Part shown: in pieces, positions 26,705 to 34,462 of the stretch
How positions within the stretch are numbered: position 1 is the first letter of the stretch
Layout of the letters: every line of letters begins with the position of its first letter
Assembly (NCBI GenBank): GCA_947474705.1
Contig: CANJJS010000028.1
Location: 1-52,145 of the forward strand
Direction of reading: 5' to 3'
From: Acetobacteraceae bacterium
Lineage (GTDB): Bacteria; Pseudomonadota; Alphaproteobacteria; Acetobacterales; Acetobacteraceae
DNA length: 52,145 bases
The notes under the pieces: model-generated
The model's database searches: none
Seen by the model: the letters and a program-made list of their open reading frames with translations, nothing else
What the model was told of the DNA's origin: nothing
Program-made: the position numbers and the translations under genes

Positions 26705-27628
26705 ATGTCCGGAACGATTGTATTCGTCTTTCTGCTGGTGCTGATCGTCGTCACCATGTTCGCGGGCGTGAAAACCGTCTCGCAGGGTCAGATCTGGACG
26801 GTGGAGCGCTTTGGCGCCTTCACGCGGACGCTGCAACCCGGCCTGAACTTCGTCGTGCCCTTTGTCGATCGCGTCGGGCACAAGATGAACGTGCAGGAAC
26901 AGGTGATCGATATTCCCGAACAGAGCGTCATCACCAAGGACAACGCCACCGTCGCGGTGGACGGGATCATCTACTACCGGGTCATGGAGCCGGAAAAGGC
27001 GGCCTATCAGGTCACCTTCCTCACGGTCGCCCTGACCACGCTGGCGACCACCAATATCCGGGCCGTCATCGGCGAACTGGAACTCGACGCGACCTTGTCG
27101 TCGCGCGAACACATCAACTCCTCGCTGCTGAATATCCTGGACGGCGCGACCGAACCCTGGGGCGTCAAGGTCAGCCGCGTGGAAATCCGCAAAATCGAAC
27201 CGCCGGAAAATTTGATCCGCGCGATGAACCTGCAAATGACCGCGGAGCGCGAACGCCGCGCGGTCGTTGCTCGCGCCGATGGCGAGCGGGAGGCCGAAAT
27301 CAAGAAGGCCGAGGGGGAGAAGCAAAGCCTGATCCTCCGCGCCGAGGGCCGTCAACTCGCCGCCATCCGCGACGCCGAGGCACGTGTCGCGCTGGCGCAG
27401 GCGGAGGCGACGGCGACGCAGATGGTCAGTGAGGCCTCGGCGAAATTCGGCAATGCCGGTCTGCAATACTTTATCGCGGATCGATATGTGCGCGCGTTCC
27501 AGGCCATTGCCGCCGCGCCGAATTCACGGCTTGTGGTGGTGCCGATGGAAGCGGCGGGACTCGCGGGCGGAATCGTGCAGGCGATGGAATTGTTCCGCGA
27601 GGGCGGACGGCCGGAGACACGCGTGTGA
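26705..27628 (+). CDS. qmcA: SPFH/Band 7 (stomatin/prohibitin) membrane protein, QmcA-like
   Basis: The 307-residue protein has one N-terminal membrane segment (TIVFVFLLVLIVVTMFAGV) and then the SPFH domain: VERFGAFTRTLQPGLNFVVP, INIPEQ-like VIDIPEQSVITKDNATVAVD, and GELELDATLSSREHINSSLL. A long charged coiled coil (ERERRAVVARADGEREAEIK and onward) and a C-terminal oligomerisation part follow. I start at 26705 because GGAGG lies 5 bases before it; an ATG at 26693 overlaps that site. The NfeD gene follows with a GTGA overlap, the classic pair thought to organise membrane microdomains and protect membrane proteins. Confidence 0.92.
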   Translation: MSGTIVFVFLLVLIVVTMFAGVKTVSQGQIWTVERFGAFTRTLQPGLNFVVPFVDRVGHKMNVQEQVIDIPEQSVITKDNATVAVDGIIYYRVMEPEKAAYQVTFLTVALTTLATTNIRAVIGELELDATLSSREHINSSLLNILDGATEPWGVKVSRVEIRKIEPPENLIRAMNLQMTAERERRAVVARADGEREAEIKKAEGEKQSLILRAEGRQLAAIRDAEARVALAQAEATATQMVSEASAKFGNAGLQYFIADRYVRAFQAIAAAPNSRLVVVPMEAAGLAGGIVQAMELFREGGRPETRV

Positions 27629-28053
27629 TCGACTGGATTATCTGGGTTGTCGCCGGGCTGGCGCTGCTGATTCTGGAGATGCTGCTGCCAGGCGTCTTCA
27701 TGATGTGGCTGGGGCTGGCGGCGATTGGCGCGGGGCTGCTTACCCTGGCGTTCGGCTTCGCGTTCGCGGCGCAGGTGGTGTCGTTCGGGGTGCTGACGGT
27801 GGTGGCGCTGGCGATCGGGTTGCGCTTTCGCCGTCCGCGCGACGCGGGCACGCCCATGCGCAACGAAACCGCGGGGCTGGTCGGCCGTCCCGCCACGGCA
27901 TTGGTGTTTCAGGGACGCGATGGCAGAGTGCGGCTCGGCGACACCGACTGGCCCGCCCGCGTTCCGCCGGATACCAATCCGCCGGATCCCGGCGCGCGCA
28001 TGAAAGTCCAGCGCGTCGACGGCACGATCCTGATCGTCCGTCCGGATATTTGA
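27625..28053 (+). CDS. NfeD-family membrane protein (YbbJ-like)
   Basis: The 142-residue protein has three or so hydrophobic segments in the first 70 residues (IDWIIWVVAGLALLILEMLL, then FMMWLGLAAIGAGLLTLAFG, then VSFGVLTVVALAIGL). A soluble C-terminal OB-fold follows (NETAGLVGRPATALVFQGRD, then VRLGDTDWPARVP). This is the short NfeD1b/YbbJ type without the ClpP-like protease domain. The GTG start overlaps the SPFH stop by 4 bases, so the two proteins are co-translated, as in many genomes. Confidence 0.9.
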   Translation: MIDWIIWVVAGLALLILEMLLPGVFMMWLGLAAIGAGLLTLAFGFAFAAQVVSFGVLTVVALAIGLRFRRPRDAGTPMRNETAGLVGRPATALVFQGRDGRVRLGDTDWPARVPPDTNPPDPGARMKVQRVDGTILIVRPDI

Positions 28054-28090
28054 CAGTGCCGTCGCCTTGGCGACATCTGAAAGGACCCAC

Positions 28091-28504
28091 GTGAGCACGG
28101 AAGATTTTGTACCGACCTGGACCTCCGCGACGAAATTGTTGCAGGCGGTGGAGGATCGGCTCGAGGCCGATGGCAAAGACGCCGTCGCGGCCTGTTTCAC
28201 CGAGGACGCGACGATCCATTTCGCCGACCTGCCGGAAATGCGCGGTCACGCCGAAATCGCGAAATATTTCGCCGCCCGCTTCGCCCGCGCCCGGAATTTT
28301 CTGCGCGACCGCACGCTGCGCGCGTTGATGGGCAATATCGTCGCCAGCACCTGGGATGCCACCTGGACCGATTCCCAGACCGGCAAGGAGATGGTCGCCC
28401 GCGGCACCGAAATCTGGACACTTCGAGGTGCGAAAATCGCGGGCTGGGATGCCACGTTCAACGTTCGCGAGAAGGACGGTCCACCCTTGACCCCGGTCAC
28501 CTGA
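28091..28504 (+). CDS. NTF2-like/SnoaL-type protein
   Basis: The 137-residue protein has the NTF2-like cone: an N-terminal helix (SATKLLQAVEDRLEADGKDA), VAACFTEDATIHFADLPEMR then GHAEIAKYFAARFA, and beta strands ending in EIWTLRGAKIAGWDATFNVR. I start at the GTG at 28091, with AAAGGA 5 bases upstream, rather than a TTG at 28067. Members are ligand-binding proteins or isomerase/hydrolase enzymes; none of the side chains allows a reaction to be named. It leads the operon continuing with the EthD gene 2 bp later. Confidence 0.8.
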   Translation: MSTEDFVPTWTSATKLLQAVEDRLEADGKDAVAACFTEDATIHFADLPEMRGHAEIAKYFAARFARARNFLRDRTLRALMGNIVASTWDATWTDSQTGKEMVARGTEIWTLRGAKIAGWDATFNVREKDGPPLTPVT

Positions 28505-28506
28505 CC

Positions 28507-29082
28507 ATGATCGCGGCCATCAGCCTGATGCGGCGCCAGGACGTCCTCAACCTCAATCGCTTCCGGCGGCACTGGCTGGATGTACACGGGCCCCTGGTCC
28601 GTGCATTTCCGAAATTGCGGCGTTACGTGCAGTGCCACACGGTCGATTCCGTCGCGTCGAACGAGGAAGGGCTGAGCCTGCGGGTCGATGGGTTTCCGAT
28701 CCTGTATTTCGATAACGATACGGATCGGCTGGCCGCGCACAATTCGCCGGAAATGGCTGCGTGCAACATCGATTCGCGCCTGTTCGTCGGCGCGGTCTCG
28801 CGTGTCATCGCCGATGTGGAAGGCGATCTCCGCGCCAATCATGGACGGTTCAGTCTTTTGGAAATCTGGCCCGAGGGCACGGAACCGGCGAATCGGCCGG
28901 TTCTGTATCGGGTTCGCGAACAGGGCGCGGCGCCGAACAGTGTCATTCCGCACCTGAAATTCGCCGTCGGAGCGGTCACGCAAACTTGGTTCGACAGCCT
29001 CGTCGACCTCGAATGCGGCGGCGCGGAAATGGGCGATTCCATTTCCGCGCGTTTCGCGGTCGAGGAACACTGGCTGATCTGA
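28507..29082 (+). CDS. EthD-domain protein
   Basis: The 191-residue product has the EthD pattern near its start: LMRRQDVLNLNRFRRHWLDV then HGPLVRAFPKLRRYVQCH. A second, weaker half spans about 105-190, so it may be a two-domain member. EthD was named for a gene needed with a P450 in fuel-ether breakdown; the fold is a dimeric alpha/beta barrel. It lies 2 bp after the NTF2-like gene and 28 bp before a beta-hydroxyacid dehydrogenase. A catabolic accessory role is inferred from context. Confidence 0.82.
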   Translation: MIAAISLMRRQDVLNLNRFRRHWLDVHGPLVRAFPKLRRYVQCHTVDSVASNEEGLSLRVDGFPILYFDNDTDRLAAHNSPEMAACNIDSRLFVGAVSRVIADVEGDLRANHGRFSLLEIWPEGTEPANRPVLYRVREQGAAPNSVIPHLKFAVGAVTQTWFDSLVDLECGGAEMGDSISARFAVEEHWLI

Positions 29083-29110
29083 TACACCACCGAAAAGGAG
29101 GATATACACA

Positions 29111-30043
29111 ATGAAAGTCGGATTTATCGGCGTCGGCACAATGGGCGCCGGCATGGCGCTGAATATGCGCAAAGGCGGCAATGAGATGGTGGTCAACGAC
29201 CTCACCATGCAAGCCGCTTCCCGTCACCTCGCGGCCGGCGCCACATGGGCCGCCACCCCCAAGGAGGTCGCGGCGCAGTGCGAGGTCGTCTTTACTTCGC
29301 TGCCGACCCCGGCCGATGTCCGCGCGGTCGGCGGCGGCGAGAACGGCCTCGCCGCCGGGTTCAAGCCGGGTTCCGCCTGGTTCGATCTGTCGACCAATGC
29401 CGTCGATGTCGTGCGCGCGCTGCACGCGGAATTCGCGGCGCAAGGCGTGCATTTCCTCGATGCCCCCGTCAGCGGCGGCCCCTCCGGCGCCAATTCCGGA
29501 AAGCTTGCGATCTGGGTCGGCGGCGATAAGGCGATTTTCGACAAATACCAGGCCCAGCTTGAGGCGATGGGCGATCAGGCCCGCTATATCGGTCCGATCG
29601 GCGCGGGGACCATCGCGAAGCTTGTGCATAATGCCTCGTCCGCCGCCGTGAATGTCGTGCTGTCGGAATGTTTCACCATGGGCGTGAAGGCCGGTGTCGA
29701 GCCGCTCGCGCTGTTCGAGGCGATCCGCCAGGGCGCGGCGGGCCGCACCCGGCTGTTCGACCGGATGCAGAAGCAGTTTCTGACCGGTGTTTACGATCCG
29801 CCCGATTTCGCGCTGCGGCTGTTGCACAAGGATGTTTCGCTCGCCTGCCAGTTGGGCCGGGAGGTCAGTGTGCCCATGCGGCTGACCAATCTCGCGCATC
29901 AGGAACTGACCGAGGCGATGAACCGCGGCTGGGACAAACGCGATTCTCGCGTGGGCGCCTTGCTGCAACAGGAACGCGCGGGCATCCCGCCGATCCAGGT
30001 CGATCCCGCCCGCATCAAGGCGTCCATGGACGCCAACCCGTAA
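29111..30043 (+). CDS. NAD(P)-dependent beta-hydroxyacid dehydrogenase (3-hydroxyisobutyrate dehydrogenase-like)
   Basis: The 310-residue enzyme shows the full family set: GFIGVGTMGAGMALNMRKGG for the dinucleotide, FLDAPVSGGPSGANSGKLAI for substrate binding, and GAGTIAKLVHNASSAAVNVV with the catalytic Lys. The C-terminal domain (FALRLLHKDVSLACQLGREV) is all-helical. A strong AAGGAGG site lies 9 bases before the ATG. It probably oxidises a hydroxy acid intermediate of whatever the neighbouring LLM monooxygenases attack. It is more canonical in the substrate loop (SGG) than the paralogue at 18786-19670. Confidence 0.93.
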   Translation: MKVGFIGVGTMGAGMALNMRKGGNEMVVNDLTMQAASRHLAAGATWAATPKEVAAQCEVVFTSLPTPADVRAVGGGENGLAAGFKPGSAWFDLSTNAVDVVRALHAEFAAQGVHFLDAPVSGGPSGANSGKLAIWVGGDKAIFDKYQAQLEAMGDQARYIGPIGAGTIAKLVHNASSAAVNVVLSECFTMGVKAGVEPLALFEAIRQGAAGRTRLFDRMQKQFLTGVYDPPDFALRLLHKDVSLACQLGREVSVPMRLTNLAHQELTEAMNRGWDKRDSRVGALLQQERAGIPPIQVDPARIKASMDANP

Positions 30044-30062
30044 CAACTGGAAAGTTCGAAAA

Positions 30063-30962
30063 ATGCAAATTGGCGCCCTTGTGCCATTCGGCGACTTCGG
30101 CGGCGATCCGGATACCGTGCGCGATTACGCGCAAGGTCTGGAAGCCGCGGGCTACGACTTCTTGGAGGCGCCCGATCATGTACTGGGCGCCAATGCCGCC
30201 TCCCGGCCGGATTGGGAGGCGGGCCGGAACACCTCCGAAGACCTGTTCCACGACCCCTTCGTGCTGCTGAGCTACGTCGCCGGCGTGGCGCCGAAGCTTG
30301 GCTGCTCGACCGGCGTTCTGATTGTCGCGCAGCGGCAGACGGCGCTGGTGGCCAAGCAGGCGGCGTGTCTGGATGTCATGACTCGCGGTAAATTCCGGCT
30401 TGGCATCGGCGTCGGCTGGAACGAGGTGGAATTCGTCGGACTGAATGAAAATTTCAAAAATCGGGGACGCCGTTCGGAGGAACAGGTCCAGGTGATGCAG
30501 GCCCTGTGGAAACAGGATCATGTCACCTTCAAAGGAAAATACCACACGATCGACGATGCCGGCATCAACCCGCGCCCCGCCTCGGGACGCGTGCCTGTCT
30601 GGTATGGCGGTCACCACGAAAACACCCTGCCGCGTATCGCCAAATGGGGCGACGGCTGGATGCCCAACGCCTATCCGCCGAATCAGAGCGCCGTTGAAAT
30701 CTTCGACAAGCTCCGGCGTCTGATCGAAGCTGAGGGCCGCGATCCGGCGTCCGTCGGCATTGAGGTCTGGACCTCCTGTGGCGCGGGCTCGGAAAACGAC
30801 TGGCGCAAAGAGGTCGCGTTCTGGCAGGCTCTTGGGGTCACCCATATCTGCCTGACCACCACCTTCCACCGGCGGCACCATCACCGCATCGCGGGGAAAT
30901 CCCTCAGCGACCATCTCGCGGCGGCGAAGCGCTACCGCGACGCCGTCGCCGATTATTTGTGA
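30063..30962 (+). CDS. LLM-class F420/FMN-dependent oxidoreductase, first of a tandem pair
   Basis: This 299-residue luciferase-like protein has YDFLEAPDHVLGANAA, VLIVAQRQTALVAKQAACLD, FRLGIGVGWNEVEFVGLNEN and INPRPASGRVPVWYGGH, the pattern of the TIGR03619-type F420-linked group. It sits 19 bp after the dehydrogenase. The next gene is a clear paralogue, with long identical blocks such as GLNENFKNRG and EEQVQVMQALW. The substrate is not known; the duplication suggests two related substrates or a heterodimer. Confidence 0.9.
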   Translation: MQIGALVPFGDFGGDPDTVRDYAQGLEAAGYDFLEAPDHVLGANAASRPDWEAGRNTSEDLFHDPFVLLSYVAGVAPKLGCSTGVLIVAQRQTALVAKQAACLDVMTRGKFRLGIGVGWNEVEFVGLNENFKNRGRRSEEQVQVMQALWKQDHVTFKGKYHTIDDAGINPRPASGRVPVWYGGHHENTLPRIAKWGDGWMPNAYPPNQSAVEIFDKLRRLIEAEGRDPASVGIEVWTSCGAGSENDWRKEVAFWQALGVTHICLTTTFHRRHHHRIAGKSLSDHLAAAKRYRDAVADYL

Positions 30963-30976
30963 AAAGGACAACACAC

Positions 30977-31873
30977 ATGCAACTCGGAGCATCCCTGCCC
31001 GTCGGCGACATCGGCACCGGCGGCGCGGTCGTCAAGGATTACGCGCAAACCCTGGAAGGCATGGGTTTCGATTATATCCAGGCGCCGGATCACGTTCTTG
31101 GCGGCAATCCCGCGGGACATAAGGACAAGGCGCGTGTTGGCACCTCCGCGACCGCGTATCACGACCCGTTCGTTCTGTTCAGTTACATCGCGGGCTGCAC
31201 GGACAAGATCGGCTTCGCGCCGGGCGTGCTGATCCTGGCGCAACGCCAGGCGACGCTGGTGGCGAAACAGGCCGCGAGCCTCGACGAACTTTCCGGCGGA
31301 CGCCTGCGTCTGGGCATCGGCGTGGGCTGGAACGAACTGGAATTCACCGGGCTGAACGAGAATTTCAAAAATCGCGGCAAACGCTCGGAAGAGCAGGTTC
31401 AGGTGATGCAGGCGCTGTGGGCCAACGAGCACGTGGACTTCAAGGGAAAATACCACACGATCGACGATTCCGGCATTAACCCGCGCCCGAAATCCGGCCG
31501 GGTCCCCGTGTGGTTTGGCGGCCATGTCGATGCCACACTGGAACGGACGGCGAAATGGGGCGATGGCTGGATGCCGCTGGCGTATCCGGCCGACGACACC
31601 GCGCTGAAAGCCTTCGACAAGCTTCAGGGTCTGATCAAGGCCGCCGGGCGCAAGCCGGAGGACGTGGGCATCGAAGTGTGGATGTCGCTGGGGTCCAACA
31701 ACCCGGACGAATGGCGCAAGGATTTTTCGTTCTGGAAAAAGGCGGGTGTGACGCATGTGACCGCCCACACGACCTATGCCACGGGCCACCACAAGCGGAT
31801 CGCCGGTAAGACCTCGGCGGATCACCTGGCGGCGATTAAAAGCTTCCAGGACGCGGTGAAAGACCTGGTCTGA
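30977..31873 (+). CDS. LLM-class F420/FMN-dependent oxidoreductase, second of a tandem pair
   Basis: The 298-residue paralogue of the previous gene retains LRLGIGVGWNELEFTGLNEN, EEQVQVMQALWANEHVDFKG and KYHTIDDSGINPRPKSGRVP. The ATG at 30977 is preceded by AAAAGGA and aligns with the neighbour's N-terminus (MQLGASLPVGDIG versus MQIGALVPFGDFG). A GTG at 30959 overlapping the upstream stop is less likely. Differences concentrate in the region after the first beta strand and near residues 230-270, where substrate-side loops lie in this fold. It is the last gene of the operon. Confidence 0.9.
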   Translation: MQLGASLPVGDIGTGGAVVKDYAQTLEGMGFDYIQAPDHVLGGNPAGHKDKARVGTSATAYHDPFVLFSYIAGCTDKIGFAPGVLILAQRQATLVAKQAASLDELSGGRLRLGIGVGWNELEFTGLNENFKNRGKRSEEQVQVMQALWANEHVDFKGKYHTIDDSGINPRPKSGRVPVWFGGHVDATLERTAKWGDGWMPLAYPADDTALKAFDKLQGLIKAAGRKPEDVGIEVWMSLGSNNPDEWRKDFSFWKKAGVTHVTAHTTYATGHHKRIAGKTSADHLAAIKSFQDAVKDLV

Positions 31874-31931
31874 CCGAGCGGTCCCTTATCCGTCCCTTCC
31901 CAGGATTATTTTGGGCGGGGACGGTGCCGGG

Positions 31932-31971
31932 CGCCAATTGGCGTTGCATTTTCAGTTGACGCCAATCGGCG
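31932..31971. promoter_or_regulatory. Two palindromic operator-like sites upstream of the toxin-antitoxin operon
   Basis: CGCCAATTGGCG (31932-31943) is a perfect 12-bp palindrome. CGCCAATCGGCG (31960-31971) differs from it at one base. Start-to-start spacing is 28 bp, close to 2.7 helical turns. TTGACG (31956-31961) could be a -35 overlapping the second site, with TCACAT (31979-31984) as a weak -10 at 17 bp. Xre-family antitoxins usually repress their own promoter through such palindromes, so these are the best candidates for the operator. Confidence 0.6.
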
Positions 31972-31984
31972 GGAAGATCACATT

Positions 31985-32004
31985 CGGTCCAACCCTTTGG
32001 ACCG
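31985..32004 (+). promoter_or_regulatory. Leader hairpin just upstream of the antitoxin start
   Basis: CGGTCCAA (31985-31992) pairs perfectly with TTGGACCG (31997-32004) over a 4-base loop, ending 7 bases before the antitoxin ATG (32012). No good Shine-Dalgarno stands outside it. It could limit antitoxin translation or act as a further protein-binding palindrome. Confidence 0.4.
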
Positions 32005-32011
32005 CCGATCC

Positions 32012-32428
32012 ATGTCAGCCGCCCTCGAACTCCCGGTTCGCCCCACGCCCATCCGCCAGGCCGGCACCCGCCACGCGGAAGAGGCCGCCATGTTGCGCGC
32101 GGTCCTCAACCTGTTCGACCGCTGGCAACTGACCCCCGCGCAGGCGCGCATCCTCCTGGGCGATCCCTCCGAACGCACGTTCCAGCGCTGGCGCAAAGGC
32201 GAGGTCGCGAGCCTCCCCGCCGACACCGTGTTCCGTCTGGGCACTTTGCTCGGGATTCACAAAGCCTTGCGCTATATGTTCGCCGATCCCGCGCGCGCCT
32301 ACGCCTGGGTGCGCGCGCCCAACGCGGCGTTTGGCGGTCACAGCGCGCTCGACCGGATGCTGCAAGGCGCGCCCACGAATCTCGCCGCCGTCCGGGCTTA
32401 CCTCGACGCGGAACGCGGCGGCTGGTGA
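32012..32428 (+). CDS. MbcA/ParS/Xre-type antitoxin
   Basis: The 138-residue protein has an N-terminal Xre-like helix-turn-helix (ARILLGDPSERTFQRWRKGE at about residues 45-64). The C-terminal toxin-binding domain is typical of RES partners: LGIHKALRYMFADPARAYAW, APNAAFGGHSALDRMLQGAP, ending in VRAYLDAERGGW. It would neutralise the RES toxin by direct binding and repress the operon. The toxin gene overlaps its stop by 4 bases (GTGA), the standard antitoxin-first order. Upstream sit two near-identical palindromes. Confidence 0.92.
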   Translation: MSAALELPVRPTPIRQAGTRHAEEAAMLRAVLNLFDRWQLTPAQARILLGDPSERTFQRWRKGEVASLPADTVFRLGTLLGIHKALRYMFADPARAYAWVRAPNAAFGGHSALDRMLQGAPTNLAAVRAYLDAERGGW

Positions 32429-33108
32429 CGTCGTTCCAGCCCATGCGGTGGCCGGTGTCCCACCGCATCATTCGGACCATTTACCCGCCGGTCGATCTGT
32501 TCGAGGACATCGCGCCGCCTGAGGACTGGGATCTCCTCGCCGCGGCCGAGGCGCGGACCAACCCGCGAGTGCTCGACGCGATCGGGGATTTGAGCCTGGT
32601 GCCCGCGCATCGCCGCGTCGGCGGTCCCACGGCGTCTTTGGCCATGGCGGCCTTCACCCATGTTTCGCCGGACAGGAAAAGCCGGTTCTCGGACGGGACG
32701 CATGGCGTCTGGTATTGCGGCGACCGGTTCGAGGTCGCGCTGGCGGAAACCGCGCATCATTTTGAGCGTTTCATGCGCGCCACCGCCGAACCGCCGGGTG
32801 CGGCCGATTTTCGCGAACTCGTCTGCGCCGTGGGCGGTGGGATGGCGGACGGTTCGGCGCCGCCGTTGCTCGATCCAGACGATTGGACCGCCGGGCAAGC
32901 GTTTAGCCGCGCCGCGCGTGCCGGCGGGGCCGATGGCGTTTTGTATCCCAGCGTGCGGTTTCCGGCGGGCCATGCGCTGGCGTTGTTTTGGCCGGATCGG
33001 CTCGAGCTACCGATCGCCCAGGCGCGGCAGTTCCGGTATGGGTGGGACGGGCGGCGCATGCACCGGTATCTGGTGCATGGCGCCCGTGCCTGGACCCCGT
33101 TTCCCTGA
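32425..33108 (+). CDS. RES-domain toxin (NAD+-degrading type)
   Basis: The 227-residue protein matches RES-domain toxins, which deplete NAD+ or ADP-ribosylate targets using an ADP-ribosyltransferase-like fold. Recognisable parts are HRIIRTIYPP near the N-terminus with the family Arg, THGVWYCGDRFEVALAETAH with Tyr and Glu, and ADGVLYPSVRFPAGHALALF with the Ser for which the family is named (R-E-S). The GTG at 32425 overlaps the antitoxin stop; an ATG at 32443 is the alternative. The toxin looks intact, so the pair is probably functional. Confidence 0.92.
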   Translation: MTSFQPMRWPVSHRIIRTIYPPVDLFEDIAPPEDWDLLAAAEARTNPRVLDAIGDLSLVPAHRRVGGPTASLAMAAFTHVSPDRKSRFSDGTHGVWYCGDRFEVALAETAHHFERFMRATAEPPGAADFRELVCAVGGGMADGSAPPLLDPDDWTAGQAFSRAARAGGADGVLYPSVRFPAGHALALFWPDRLELPIAQARQFRYGWDGRRMHRYLVHGARAWTPFP

Positions 33109-33113
33109 CGGGA

Positions 33114-34094
33114 TCAGGCGAAAATCTCACCCAACCGCTTGATCGAATCCAGTGTCCGCTCGATGGGCAGACCGGGCCACTGGCAGCGCATGATGAAGTG
33201 GTTCACGCCCAGTAACTCGGCGTAACGGGCGATTTCTTCCTTCACCGAGACTTTGTCGCCGATGATGAATTTGTCTTTCGCGAAGGCCGGGAAATTGTCG
33301 ACGTCGAGGGTGCGGCGTCCTTCCAGACCCCAGGACGCGTAGGCATTGTATTTGTATTGCAGCGGCACCCGGCATTCCTCGATGGCCGTGGCATGGCTGG
33401 CGCCGACATAGCATTCGACGGTGATCGGAAAATCCGTCGCGGTGCGGCCGTATTCCGCCAGGGCGGCGCGATAGGTTTTCATCAGCGGCACGGTTTTCGC
33501 GAGTCCGCTGCTGTTGACGATCAGCCATGCGTCGCCGATTCGCGCGGCGCGTTTGACGGAGACATCGGCCTGACCCGCGATATACAGCGGCGGACCGCCG
33601 GCCCGCACCGGTTTCACGCCGATCCCGGCATCGTTGACGGTGTAGAAGCGGCCTTTATGGGTGACCTTTTCCTCGGTCCACAGGCGCTTCATCAGCGCGA
33701 TGCCTTCGTTGAAGCGCGGGGCCCGTTCCGTCAGCGGGACGCCGAACGCGTCGAACTCGGGTTGGCGATAGCCCAGGCCAAGGCCGAGCACGTAATTGCC
33801 GCCGGTGAGAACGTCGAGGGTGGCGGCTTCCTCGGCCACGTGCATTGGGTTCTGCGGTGGCAGAATGAGAATATTCGGCCCGATGGTCATGCCTTCGGCG
33901 TGCGCGGCGAGGTAGCCCATGGTGGGCACGATCGCCAGCATTTGCATCGGATTGGTGAGCCAGTGGTGTGGGAACCACAGCGATTTGAAGCCGGCGTCGC
34001 GGGCGGCGCGCACCTGTTGGACCATTTCCGGCACGCGTGCCGCGACGTCGTTGCCTTCCGGGAACTGGGTATTGATGAACAGACCGGCTTTCAT
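33114..34094 (-). CDS. LLM-class flavin-dependent oxidoreductase
   Basis: The 326-residue luciferase-like enzyme shows GFKSLWFPHHWLTNPMQML, IGPNILILPPQNPMHVAEEA, YVLGLGLGYRQPEFDAFGVP and GGPPLYIAGQADVSVKRAAR. The length and PQNP motif place it in a different LLM subgroup from the tandem pair at 30-32 kb. AGGGAGG lies 9 bases before the ATG. It is convergent with the RES toxin (5-bp gap) and divergent from the small membrane-protein gene, so it is probably a single-gene unit. Substrate unknown. Confidence 0.9.
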   Translation of the reverse strand: MKAGLFINTQFPEGNDVAARVPEMVQQVRAARDAGFKSLWFPHHWLTNPMQMLAIVPTMGYLAAHAEGMTIGPNILILPPQNPMHVAEEAATLDVLTGGNYVLGLGLGYRQPEFDAFGVPLTERAPRFNEGIALMKRLWTEEKVTHKGRFYTVNDAGIGVKPVRAGGPPLYIAGQADVSVKRAARIGDAWLIVNSSGLAKTVPLMKTYRAALAEYGRTATDFPITVECYVGASHATAIEECRVPLQYKYNAYASWGLEGRRTLDVDNFPAFAKDKFIIGDKVSVKEEIARYAELLGVNHFIMRCQWPGLPIERTLDSIKRLGEIFA

Positions 34095-34183
34095 GCCGTG
34101 GATCCTCCCTTGCGTCGTGGCAGCATAGCGGGGAAACGCCGGGGCTTGAAGCGGCGCCCAGGCGGGGCCATTTTCGGGGGGTT

Positions 34184-34462
34184 ATGAAAGAAGATCACAA
34201 GATCATCGAGATGACCCTCGACGGGGAGTTCGTCTCGCCGCCTGAACCGCCGCGGCCTCCGGTGGGCACGAAGCTCATGCTGTGGGCGATCATGGCGACG
34301 GTGCTGTCGATGGCGGTGCTGGTTGTCGTGGTGACGTTCTGGCTGATCGTGACGATCCTGCCGTTCGTCCTGCTCGCGGCCGCGATCGCTTATGCGGCTT
34401 ATCGGTATCAGGTCTGGCGCAGCGGCCGGTCGTTCGTGCGTTGGCGGGGGCCGTTGCCATGA
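34184..34462 (+). CDS. Small membrane protein of unknown function
   Basis: This 92-residue protein starts with an acidic, proline-rich cytoplasmic segment (MKEDHKIIEMTLDGEFVSPP). Two closely spaced hydrophobic stretches at about 30-70 follow (LMLWAIMATVLSMAVLVVVV, then FWLIVTILPFVLLAAAIAYA), then a basic tail ending RSFVRWRGPLP. I do not recognise a family. Its stop overlaps the start of the next gene (ATGA), so the two are co-expressed. The start has a G-rich stretch close by rather than a well-spaced ribosome site. Confidence 0.75.
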   Translation: MKEDHKIIEMTLDGEFVSPPEPPRPPVGTKLMLWAIMATVLSMAVLVVVVTFWLIVTILPFVLLAAAIAYAAYRYQVWRSGRSFVRWRGPLP

